34,375 nucleotides of DNA from Candidatus Zipacnadia bacterium (GTDB lineage Bacteria; Armatimonadota; Zipacnadia; Zipacnadales; UBA5352). Below are positions 16,747-25,200 of the stretch, one piece after another; positions within the stretch are counted from its first letter, which is position 1, and every line of letters starts with the position of its first letter. Both the position numbers and the translations under genes were made by a program. The stretch spans positions 1-34,375 of the forward strand of contig JALGTR010000096.1 of assembly GCA_029821265.1 (NCBI GenBank). Direction: 5' to 3'. The notes under the pieces were generated by a model. It made no database searches and was not told the DNA's origin. It saw only the letters and a list, made by a program, of their open reading frames with translations.

Positions 16747-17991
16747 TCAGTGCGCCCAATCCTGCACGTCGCTGCCTCTGACGATTCTGCCCAGCAGAAA
16801 GTGCTTTCGGTCGGGGTACCACAGGTAGCGTCGGCCTTCGAACTCGAAGAAGCTCGTGTACGTCGCGACCTCGGTGCGATCATTCGGCCCAACCGGCACG
16901 CCTGCCGAATCCATGATCTCGCGCGGCCGACCGAAGATGATCGGGTGGTCAGGGTCGTCGATGTAGCGCCCTGTTGCGATAAACGCCGGGCGGCGGTTCA
17001 GCCTGTAGTCGGCCGGGCCGCTGCCGCCGTGCGCCGTCCCGTCGTTGTTGTGAAACACGAGCAGGTAGCGGCCGTCGCGGAGCCGGTAGAGCGGGCAGGG
17101 CGCGATCGGCTGGTTGATCTCCGGTCCCCCGGGGCAGTAGCGCAGTGGACGCGGGTCATCCCAACTGCGCCCGTCATCACCCGACAGCGCGAACCAGATG
17201 CTCCCGGTGAGGGTACGCATCACGCAGATGAGCCGACCGTCCGGTAGCGGCTGGATCGATGGCTCCTGCGCCACGCTCACGCTCTGGTCGTCAGGACGTG
17301 GCACGCGCAGGGCGTGTGCACCATGAGGCCACGTCGAGACCTTCAGCGCCATCGGGTCCTCGGCGGTGAGTATGTTCTCGAAGCGGAGGAACCACACTTC
17401 CGAGTCCAGCTCAAAAAGCCCCACATCGCCTGCGACCGCGCGGGACGCCCAGCGTGTGAAACCGGCCAGCACCGCGCCCTCCGGGGTCATGATCGGAACC
17501 TGGTAGCAGATCCAGCTCGGGGGCACCTCCGGGTTCGGATGGCTCAGCGCCGACGCCCGAATCTCCACCGTGCCATGCTCGTCGCTCCACGTCCGCCCGT
17601 CATCATCAGACCACCGGTAGCGACATTCGCCGGTGGTGTCCTCGCGCACGTCCTCGACGCCCACGTTCTTGTTGTAGAAGAAGTACACGCGTCCTGTGTA
17701 GGGTACCACGACCGGGAATCCCCAGCTCGCGATCCTGCCGTCGGTGGCCGGCCCGGCGATCTCGATCGGCTCCGACCACGTCTCGCCCTGGTCCTCCGAC
17801 CGGCTCAACACGCAGCGCTGATCGGGCGCGTTCTCGCGTGTCGCCTGCGTCCAGAACGCCAGGAACGTGCGCTCGGGGGTCGGAACCACGAGGAGGTGCT
17901 GGTTCTCGCTGTCGCGGCTATCCGGCCCGCCAGGCAGGTACACCGTCAGGTCCGGCTTCGTGCGCCGCCACTCGTCGGTGTAGCAGTCCAT
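16747..17991 (-). CDS. BNR-repeat / sialidase-superfamily beta-propeller protein
   Basis: 414 residues without a signal peptide or membrane helix. Asp-box motifs of the sialidase fold are clear at 63-72 (SRSEDQGETW), 127-135 (WSDDDGRTW) and 270-277 (SGDDGRSW), with FFYNKNVG and a C-terminal FFEFEGRRYLWYPDRKHFLLGRI. The fold is a six-bladed propeller used by sialidases and other glycoside-binding proteins. The catalytic Arg triad of a true sialidase cannot be confirmed, so the activity is open. ATG 17991 follows an AAGAGGG site six bases away; ATG 18015 is the alternative. It is the first gene of a two-gene unit with the downstream heparinase-like gene, suggesting joint glycan breakdown. Confidence 0.85.
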   Translation of the reverse strand: MDCYTDEWRRTKPDLTVYLPGGPDSRDSENQHLLVVPTPERTFLAFWTQATRENAPDQRCVLSRSEDQGETWSEPIEIAGPATDGRIASWGFPVVVPYTGRVYFFYNKNVGVEDVREDTTGECRYRWSDDDGRTWSDEHGTVEIRASALSHPNPEVPPSWICYQVPIMTPEGAVLAGFTRWASRAVAGDVGLFELDSEVWFLRFENILTAEDPMALKVSTWPHGAHALRVPRPDDQSVSVAQEPSIQPLPDGRLICVMRTLTGSIWFALSGDDGRSWDDPRPLRYCPGGPEINQPIAPCPLYRLRDGRYLLVFHNNDGTAHGGSGPADYRLNRRPAFIATGRYIDDPDHPIIFGRPREIMDSAGVPVGPNDRTEVATYTSFFEFEGRRYLWYPDRKHFLLGRIVRGSDVQDWAH

Positions 17992-18081
17992 TCGTCGCCC
18001 TCTTGCCTTGCGCATTGACGTCTTCTTCGTCGTTGCTCTGTCCGCCGCCTTCTGCCACATCCCGTGGATTCAAGAAATCCC

Positions 18082-18110
18082 TTGCGCAAAACCGAGATCT
18101 CGTGTATGGT
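18082..18110 (+). promoter_or_regulatory. Candidate promoter of the cold-shock gene
   Basis: TTGCGC (18082-18087) and TATGGT (18105-18110) are separated by 17 bases. Transcription would start near 18117, giving a 5' leader of about 110 bases before the cold-shock ATG. Long leaders are typical of regulated cold-shock genes. Confidence 0.5.
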
Positions 18111-18122
18111 TACAACAACATA

Positions 18123-18138
18123 TGCGGGATACCCCGCA
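18123..18138 (+). other. Hairpin at the start of the cold-shock 5' leader
   Basis: A perfect 6-base-pair stem (18123-18128 with 18133-18138) closes the loop ATAC, starting about six bases after the predicted transcription start. A hairpin this close to the 5' end could stabilise the mRNA or act in temperature control. This is inference from position. Confidence 0.4.
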
Positions 18139-18227
18139 CGGAGGGTCGTTGTTCGAGTCGCTCATGAGACTTGTCTCCTGGCGAACGAGCAAAGATGCTG
18201 CGAATACACAGACGGGAGACATGGAAC

Positions 18228-18464
18228 ATGGCGACAGGAACAGTCAAATGGTTCGACGACTCAAAGGGCTTCGGCTTCATCGAGTGCGAGGATGGCGAGG
18301 ATGCATTCGTGCACTACTCCGCCATCGCCGGTGAGGGCTATAAGAGCCTGAGCGAGGGCGCAAAGGTGCAGTTCGACATCGAGCAGGACGCCAAGGGCCC
18401 CCGCGCCGCCAACGTTGTGGTGGTCGAGGACGCCCCCGCGGCCGACTCACCCAACACGTGGTAA
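18228..18464 (+). CDS. csp: Cold-shock protein (CspA family)
   Basis: 78 residues forming one cold-shock domain that binds single-stranded RNA and DNA. The RNP1 motif KGFGFIE and the RNP2-like motif DAFVHYSAI are intact, and [12 protein letters not shown] is the standard N-terminus. The acidic tail [15 protein letters not shown] is slightly longer than usual. ATG 18228 is preceded by GGGAG at nine bases. Upstream ATGs and the longer frame from 18171 do not fit the family. It is monocistronic, with its own promoter, a leader of about 110 bases and a strong terminator. It may serve as an RNA chaperone in cold or general growth. Confidence 0.95.
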   Translation: MATGTVKWFDDSKGFGFIECEDGEDAFVHYSAIAGEGYKSLSEGAKVQFDIEQDAKGPRAANVVVVEDAPAADSPNTW

Positions 18465-18487
18465 AGCGCACCCGAACCAGACAGCGA

Positions 18488-18519
18488 AACGCCCGGCCCG
18501 TTGGGGTCGGGCGTTTTTT
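18488..18519 (+). terminator. Rho-independent terminator of the cold-shock gene
   Basis: A 12-base-pair stem with one G-T pair (18488-18499 with 18504-18515) encloses a GTTG loop and runs straight into six T bases (18514-18519). It starts 23 bases after the csp stop codon. On the other strand it would sit after the alanine dehydrogenase gene, whose stop is at 18544, and the As flanking the stem there give it a run of T as well, so it may work in both directions. Confidence 0.92.
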
Positions 18520-18543
18520 CGTGCCTTCTCCCGGGCGCGCTCC

Positions 18544-19623
18544 CTACACCTGCGCCGCAATGTCATCGGCCACCGGTCGACCGTCGAGGCAGAGGAGGCC
18601 GGCTGCGAGCGCATCATCCTCCTCGATCGCGCGGTCGATACCTATGTTGGCGAGGGCCAGCGTGAACGGCAGTGTTGCGTGCTCGAGGGCGAGGGCCGAC
18701 GTGCGCGGGACGACGCCCGGGATGTTGGGGACCACGTAGTGCACAACACCCTCCTCGATGAAGGTGGGGTCAGAGTGCGTGGTCTTCCGCACTGAGGTCT
18801 CGATCGCGCCACGTGGCTCGGCAGTGACGTCGATGATCACCGAGCCGTCACGCATCTGACGCACCATCTCGCGGGTCACCACGTGCTCGTCGGCGTCCTG
18901 CAGGATCGTCGCCCCGTTGACGAGCAGTGATGCGCGCGCCACCACCTCAGCCAGTGCGTCAGCCTCCGGCGCGACCGCACGAACGCCGGGCAGCTCGTCC
19001 TCAAGCTGCGCCCTTCGCTCATCGCGCAGCTCGAAGACAGTCACTGCCGCGCCGAGCCCGAGCGCCGTCCTCGCAGCCCACTCGCCGACGGTTCCGCCGC
19101 CGATGATCGCCACCTCGGCCCGTCCCGCGCCAGGCACCTCGCCCACCATCACCCCGCGCCCGCCGTGAACCGTCTGCAGAAGCTGCGCGCCGATGACGAC
19201 CGCCATATGCCCCGCGATGCGGCTCATCGGCTCAAGCAGTGGCAGCCTCCCGTCGGGGAGCCGCACGCGCTCAAAGGAGATCACGGTCATGGAATGATCC
19301 AGGAAGGCCTGCGCGAGCCACGGACGCGTCTCGGTGTGTGTGTATGAGAAGAGCGCTCCGCCATCGGGGAAGAGCTCGGTCTCCTCCTCCGTGGGCTGCT
19401 TCACCTTCACGACGAGCTCGGCGTTCTCCCACGTGTACTGCGCATCCGGCGCGATCTCCGCCCCGACCGCCCGGTATTCGTCATCCGAGAAGCCCGCCCC
19501 CTCCCCCGCTCCGGCCTCAACGAGCACGAAATGGCCGGCCCGCGCCAGCGCGCGGACGCCCTCTGGCGTGGCACCGACGCGATTCTCGTTGTCCTGCACC
19601 TCAGTGGGTATCCCGATCAGCAT
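18544..19623 (-). CDS. ald: Alanine dehydrogenase
   Basis: 359 residues. NAD-dependent enzyme interconverting L-alanine with pyruvate and ammonia, also homologous to the transhydrogenase alpha subunit. Substrate-site residues are present: R15 (NENRVGATP), K75 (VVKVKQP), H96 (FSYTHTE) and E118 (SFERV). The Rossmann motif is VAIIGGGTVGEWAA. The conserved catalytic Asp found near 270 in typical members appears replaced by Glu (E269 in IDVTAEPRG). ATG 19623 has a GGGAGG site six bases upstream, and a promoter lies at 19670-19699. It is monocistronic and convergent with csp. A related lysine/saccharopine-type dehydrogenase is a less likely alternative. Confidence 0.92.
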   Translation of the reverse strand: MLIGIPTEVQDNENRVGATPEGVRALARAGHFVLVEAGAGEGAGFSDDEYRAVGAEIAPDAQYTWENAELVVKVKQPTEEETELFPDGGALFSYTHTETRPWLAQAFLDHSMTVISFERVRLPDGRLPLLEPMSRIAGHMAVVIGAQLLQTVHGGRGVMVGEVPGAGRAEVAIIGGGTVGEWAARTALGLGAAVTVFELRDERRAQLEDELPGVRAVAPEADALAEVVARASLLVNGATILQDADEHVVTREMVRQMRDGSVIIDVTAEPRGAIETSVRKTTHSDPTFIEEGVVHYVVPNIPGVVPRTSALALEHATLPFTLALANIGIDRAIEEDDALAAGLLCLDGRPVADDIAAQV

Positions 19624-19669
19624 GATGGGCCTCCCGAAGCTGCGCCCGCTCGTTGATCTCGTGGGTGAA

Positions 19670-19699
19670 AGTCTACCGGCGCATGCGCGGTGCGGTCAA
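19670..19699 (-). promoter_or_regulatory. Candidate sigma70-type promoter of the alanine dehydrogenase gene
   Basis: On the minus strand TTGACC (19699-19694) is followed by an 18-base spacer and TAGACT (19675-19670), 47 bases upstream of ATG 19623. Both boxes are one mismatch from consensus or close to it. I see no other signal in the 207-base gap between this gene and the plus-strand gene at 19831. Confidence 0.55.
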
Positions 19700-19830
19700 G
19701 CCGACAGATCGCGCTCCTCGACCATCACGACATCCTCGGCCGATCTCCCACGCGCGGCAGCCTCCGGCGAGTTGCACCGGACCTGCAGCATTTCCGACGG
19801 TGATGAGGTCCCGGCAGGCCCTGCGGCGAA

Positions 19831-22185
19831 ATGACCCCGGTGAAGCCTCGCCTTTGGCGTGCAATCGTATACGCACACATTGACCCGCGCCAGCCGCGCG
19901 ACGGCGCTCGGCCGCAGACCAATCCGCCGGTCTTCGCATGGAAGCCCCAGGGCGGCCAGGAGCACTTCTGGCTGACCGTCGCACGGGATGAGGCGCTGAG
20001 CGACGTCGTCCTGCAGATTGAGGACCTCGAGGATCCGATGTTTCTGCCCACCAACGCTCTCGAACCGGGGCGCTACTGGTGGACCTGGGGCAGCGCGGCC
20101 GGACAGGCCAGCACGTTCTCATTCGATGTCGGCGAGGACGCGGTTACGGTTGAGGTACCCGGCGCCGCCGAGTGGCTTAAGCGGCTGCCGGAGGGACACC
20201 CGCGAATCTACGTGCGTCCCGAGCAGATTGAGGCGATCCGCGCTTCGCGTGAGGATCTTCGAGCGGAGCAGTGGGCGGAGCTGAAGCAACTGGCCGACGA
20301 GCTTTTGGCCGAGGACCACGAGATCGAAGAGCCGCCATTCCTGCCGGATCGGCAGACGGACTACCGGGCATTCTTTCAGGTGTGGGGGCCGATCATGTGG
20401 GAATCGCGGCGCTTCGTGAAGGGCGCGGAGGTGCTCGCGCTGGCGTGGCTGGCGTCGGGTGATGAACGTTACGCACGGGCGGCATGCGAACGGCTGGCGA
20501 GCATCTCGCAGTGGGATCCGGAGGGATCGAGTCATATCAGCCACAACGACGAGGCGCACATGTCGGTGATCTGGCACGGCTCGAAGGCGGCCGACTGGGT
20601 GTGGGATCAGTTCACGGACGAGGAGCGGGCGAGGGTGATCGAGCAGTATCGCCGGCGGGGTGAGATTACCTTCGAGCACATGCACGACCGCGGCTGTTAC
20701 GGCGTGACGCGGTTTGATTCGCACGCGGGCAGGGAGATCGTCTTCCTTGCGTTGCTGGGGATGGTCTTCCACGAACACATCCCGGCGGCGCGACGCTGGC
20801 TGGACTGGCTACGGCCGGTGCTATGCGGCATCTGGCCGGTCTGGGCGGGCGACGATGGCGCCTGGGCGGAAGGACCGTCGTACGGCCTGGCCTACGTCAA
20901 TATCATGACGATGTTCGCCACTGCCCTGAAGCGAGGCTGCTACGTTGATCTCTATCGGCGACCGTTCTGGGCTGGCCACGCCCGCTGGCGCCGCTGGTGC
21001 TTCCCGCCCTACGCGGAGTGGATGGGTTTCGGCGACCACTCGGAGCGCTGGCGGGGGACATGGCTGGCCAACGGGCAGCTGGTGGCGCGCATCGCGCGAG
21101 AGACCGACGCGCCCGCGGCGATCCACCGCTACGCGGAGGAGTTTCTGGCCGAGGCGGAGACGCTTGAGGAGCCGCCCTCGCGCAGCATCCCGCGCTTTTC
21201 GGCGCAGGACTACCTCGCCGAGCCGGCGCAATATGAAGCGGCGGCCGTCGAGCAGGAGCGGGCGAGTCGGATCTTCCCCGCCGCCGGGTGGGCTGCGGTG
21301 CGGACGATGCTGGAGGACCGAAGCCGCGACATCGCTTTGATCTTCCGCTCCTCCCCGTTCGGGGCGATCAGCCACTCGCATGCGAACAACAACGACTTCG
21401 TGATCCACGTTGCGGGCAAATGCATGGCGATGCCGGCGGGCTACTACGACGGATACGCGTCGAACCATCACGCGAATTACGTCTGGCATACGAAGTCGCA
21501 CAACTGCGTGACGCTTTCGGACGCGGGGCAGCTCATGCGCTCTCACGAGTCGGTGGGGGCGATCGAGAACGGCTTCGAGGACGATCGTATCGTCTACATG
21601 CGCGGGACGGCGGATGCGAGCTACGCCCAGCGAGCCCGACGGTGCAGGCGCCACGTGGTGTATCTGAAGGATCACGGCGCGTTCTTTATGGTCGATGAGT
21701 TCGTAGCACAGCCCGGGATTGTCTCGGCGCTTGAGTGGAATATCCACTCGTGGAACGAGTTCCAGGTGGACGAGCAGGCGCGGACGTTCACGCTGAGGCG
21801 TGACGGGTCGCGGCTGGAAGCGAGCTTCCTATACCACCAGAACGCATTCTTCGTGCTCGACGAGGGCTGGGAGCCAAAGCCGAATCCGGACAAGCCCTCG
21901 GACCAGTGGTATAACCAGTATCACCTGCGGTTTGTGCCCGCGGGGCTGGTGGAATCGCGGAACCTCGGGGTGGTGCTGGCGGCGGGGCACGAGGGGCTGG
22001 AGCCGGCGGAGGTGCAGACAGAGCGAATCGGGAACGCCGAGATTGCGCGTATCGACGATGATCTGCTGGCGGTGAACATGGGCAGCGGAATAGCGGTCGA
22101 GGATATCACGAGCGAGGCGCTGGCACTGATGATCCTCGGCGGTCAGTCGTATGAGATCACAGATGATGGCGTGGTTGTCCTCTGA
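19831..22185 (+). CDS. DUF4962/heparinase II/III family protein without signal peptide
   Basis: 784 residues. The N-terminus has the DUF4962-type Fn3-like domain (NPPVFAWKPQGGQEHFWLTV), linked through HPRIYVRPEQIEAIR to an alpha/alpha toroid with GDDGAWAEGPSYGLAY around 340-355. The C-terminal heparinase II/III beta domain contains SPFGAISHSHANNNDFVIH near 510-525 and HTKSHNCVTLSDAGQ. Candidate catalytic residues are the His of SHSHANNN and the Tyr of GPSYG. Unlike the other two lyases here, no signal peptide is visible, so it may be cytoplasmic and act on oligosaccharides. The ATG at 19831 lacks a clear ribosome site, and a different start cannot be excluded. It is followed 37 bases later by the large secreted lyase. 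Confidence 0.88.
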   Translation: MTPVKPRLWRAIVYAHIDPRQPRDGARPQTNPPVFAWKPQGGQEHFWLTVARDEALSDVVLQIEDLEDPMFLPTNALEPGRYWWTWGSAAGQASTFSFDVGEDAVTVEVPGAAEWLKRLPEGHPRIYVRPEQIEAIRASREDLRAEQWAELKQLADELLAEDHEIEEPPFLPDRQTDYRAFFQVWGPIMWESRRFVKGAEVLALAWLASGDERYARAACERLASISQWDPEGSSHISHNDEAHMSVIWHGSKAADWVWDQFTDEERARVIEQYRRRGEITFEHMHDRGCYGVTRFDSHAGREIVFLALLGMVFHEHIPAARRWLDWLRPVLCGIWPVWAGDDGAWAEGPSYGLAYVNIMTMFATALKRGCYVDLYRRPFWAGHARWRRWCFPPYAEWMGFGDHSERWRGTWLANGQLVARIARETDAPAAIHRYAEEFLAEAETLEEPPSRSIPRFSAQDYLAEPAQYEAAAVEQERASRIFPAAGWAAVRTMLEDRSRDIALIFRSSPFGAISHSHANNNDFVIHVAGKCMAMPAGYYDGYASNHHANYVWHTKSHNCVTLSDAGQLMRSHESVGAIENGFEDDRIVYMRGTADASYAQRARRCRRHVVYLKDHGAFFMVDEFVAQPGIVSALEWNIHSWNEFQVDEQARTFTLRRDGSRLEASFLYHQNAFFVLDEGWEPKPNPDKPSDQWYNQYHLRFVPAGLVESRNLGVVLAAGHEGLEPAEVQTERIGNAEIARIDDDLLAVNMGSGIAVEDITSEALALMILGGQSYEITDDGVVVL

Positions 22186-22222
22186 GGCTTCCGCGCAGCC
22201 GTGAGCGCAAAGGAGAAGACAG

Positions 22223-25200
22223 ATGAAGCTGAAATCATATGTCGTCAGACTGCCGATTCTGGTCGTGATATGCGTGCTCGTCACAGCGGGCAGCTGGGCG
22301 CAGGAGGCACCGCAGCCAGTCATGCTGCATGACTGTGACACGCTGGAGGGCGTCAGTGTCTCTGGCGGCGGCGACTGGCCGGAGACCACGCTTGAGCTGA
22401 ACACCGACCCGCAGTATATGTCCGAGGGCGACGCGAGTGTGCATCTGTACGGCGTTTCGCCCGAGAACGCGACGGGGAACTCGTACCTCTCGGTCGATTT
22501 CGAGATAGGCGACGTGGACATGCGCGGGCAGAAGATCATGTTCGACGCCTGGACGAGTCTGCCCGAGACGACTCGGGCGCTCTACGTCCGGGGCTACAAC
22601 GCCGCCGAGGAGTGCGTCCTGAGCTACATGAGCTGGGGCAGGCCGATCGGGACTGAGATGACGACCATCGAGCTCACGCGCGGGTTCAGTGACGTGCTCG
22701 CGTGGGAGCCGGGCATGATCGATACGAACGACTTGAGCTCCGTGGTGAGGCTGCGGTTCTACATCGGGACATCGGATCCGGCGACACAGTTCGACTGCTT
22801 CATCGACAACATCCGTCTGGCGAAGAGCGACCTGCAAAGCTTCATGGACGTCGAGGAGGCGAAGCCGCTGGTGCTGGACACACCTGTGGTGACCGGCGGC
22901 GAGGCGCAGGCGGTGATCGTTGTGCCGGCGGACGACACGTGGCAGGCGGCGGCCACACAGGTCCAGGAGCTTGTCCGCGACCTCACCGGCGTCGAGCTGC
23001 CGATCGTCAACGGGGACGAGATCGATCGCGAGGAGATGAGTGAGCAGACCACCATCGTGATCGGCAACGTCGCCGACAACCCGGCGATGCTGTATCTGTA
23101 CTCGCACGGCTACATCTTCGCCGACCACGTCTACCCCGGGGAGGGCGGCTACGAGGTGCGCACCGTCCATGACCCGTGGGGTACGGGGCAGAATGTGCTT
23201 TCGATCGGCGCCAGCGACCCGGCGGGCGCCAGCGCGGGCATCGCCGCCCTGCGCGAGCAGCTCACGGCGGGCGAGGACCTCGTGCTCGACCGGATGCTGC
23301 TGGTTGACCTGTCGGCCGAGGCGCAGCGCCGCTGGGGGAGTGCATTCAACCAAAATCCCGACGACGCATGGTTTGAGCGGCTTCAGGAGCAGGCTCAGCA
23401 GGACCTCGAGACGGGGCGACATACGGGCCTGTTCAGCCGCATCGCGAGCGTGGGTGAGGACTACCAGCGGACGCAGATCGAGGGGCTGGCTCGGGGCTTC
23501 GCGTGGATGGTTCTGAAGGCGAAGCAGTGGCGCGACGAGGGCCCGACGGTCTTCGGCGGCCCGTGGGGGTTCGACTCGGACTTCACGGCCTACCGCGTCC
23601 TCCCGGCGTGGGATGTGCTCGAGGAATCGCCGGTGCTGACCGATGAGCAGCGGCTGGAGGTCACGCGAGTGCTCTTCGAGTGGATGACCGAGGCGGTTGC
23701 GCCGTCGGCGGCGTCGGCGGTGGGCAGCACGCACGTGCGCCACAACCACCAGACCTTCCCCGCGCTCGGCTGTCTCTATGCCGGCGAGTACTTCGAGAAG
23801 TACTACAATGCCGGTGAGGGCACCCGCTGGGTAGAGATCGCCGACAGGGTCTTCCAATATCAGGCGCAGCAGTTCAAGCCCTGGGAGGACTGCAACGGCT
23901 ACCAGTGGCTGACGCTCTACCACACGATCCGGTACTGCCTGTCGAAGCCCTACTTCGAGTACTTCGAGAACGGGAACGCCGCCCGCAGCGGGGACTACGC
24001 GATCATCGGGATGGACAACCTCGGCTATCAGGTGACATACGGGGACACCGGCGCCTACACCGGCTGGTGGTCCGAGATGCCGTTTTTGCACGCGGCCGAG
24101 TACTACTACCGCGATGGGCGTTTCGCGTGGGCGATCGAGAAGAAACAGGAGGTCTCCGGGCGGCTTTCACCCGGGTGGTTCGCGACGAACGTCGAGCCGC
24201 AGGAGCCGGTAGACCTGCTGGGAACCATTGGCTTTCCGCTCGATCCGACCTACTGGGAGAGCTGGGGCGGGCCCGACGAGGTGCCCCTCGAGCAGGCCAT
24301 CGACAAGGTGACATTCCGCAACGGCTTCGAGCCTGAGGACCAGTATCTGCTGCTCGACGGCCTGAACAACGGCGGCCATCACCATTACGATGGCAACTCG
24401 ATCTCACGCATGACCGCGAACGGGCGTATATGGCTGGCTGATGCGTCATACATGGCCTCGCTGCCCAAGTATCACTCGACGGCCCTGGTGCTGCGCGACG
24501 GCCAGTCCGAGGCCCTACCCGAGTTCTGCGAGCTTGAGCACCTGCGCGATCTTCCGGACGTGGGCTTTTCCGAGACCGCGCTGAACGACTACGCGGGCGT
24601 GAACTGGCACCGCAACATCTTCTGGTTGAAGGGTGGCTGGTTCCTCGTGGCCGATGAGATGGAGGCGGTGGAGGCCGGCGACTACAGCTTCCGGATCCTC
24701 TGGCACACCATCGGCGACGTAGAGCTCGGCGAGGATGGCATCACGATCGAGCAGGATGGCCAGCACTGCGCCATCCGCATGACCCCCGAGATGCGCTTCA
24801 CACTCGACGCGGACGAGGAGTACGGCCAAAACTGGCAGGGCTACGAGTTCATCGACGAACCCGTGGTGAAGAAGCTGCAGGGCATCTGGAACGGCCGCCT
24901 CGAGGAGGGCGAGCAGATCACGCTCTTCACGCTCATGCACCCCTCGGGCGAGGACGTCTCCCCGCTGCATCTCGTTCGCCTCGGACCCAACCAGGTCGCA
25001 GTCGGTGGCGGCGGCGCCGAGCCGACGATCGCGGCGGTCGGAGGACCACAGGAGTCGATGTCGCTGGCCGGCCAGGCGAACATTCGCGGCCACGCCGCGC
25101 TGCTGCGTCCGGATATGCTGGCGGTGTTCGACGCCGAGAGCATCGAATACCAGTGGCAGACGCTGGACCTCTACGGCGGCCAGGACCTGCAGATCGACAT

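Noticed and set aside
15175-17247. Long plus-strand open frame (690 codons) opposite the heparinase and sialidase-like genes
   Set aside because: It spans two real genes and their intergenic gap, has no motifs, and shows shadow-frame composition.
22235-24091. Minus-strand open frame of 618 codons opposite the lyase N-terminal half
   Set aside because: Same reasoning: no family resemblance and fully antisense to a well-supported gene.
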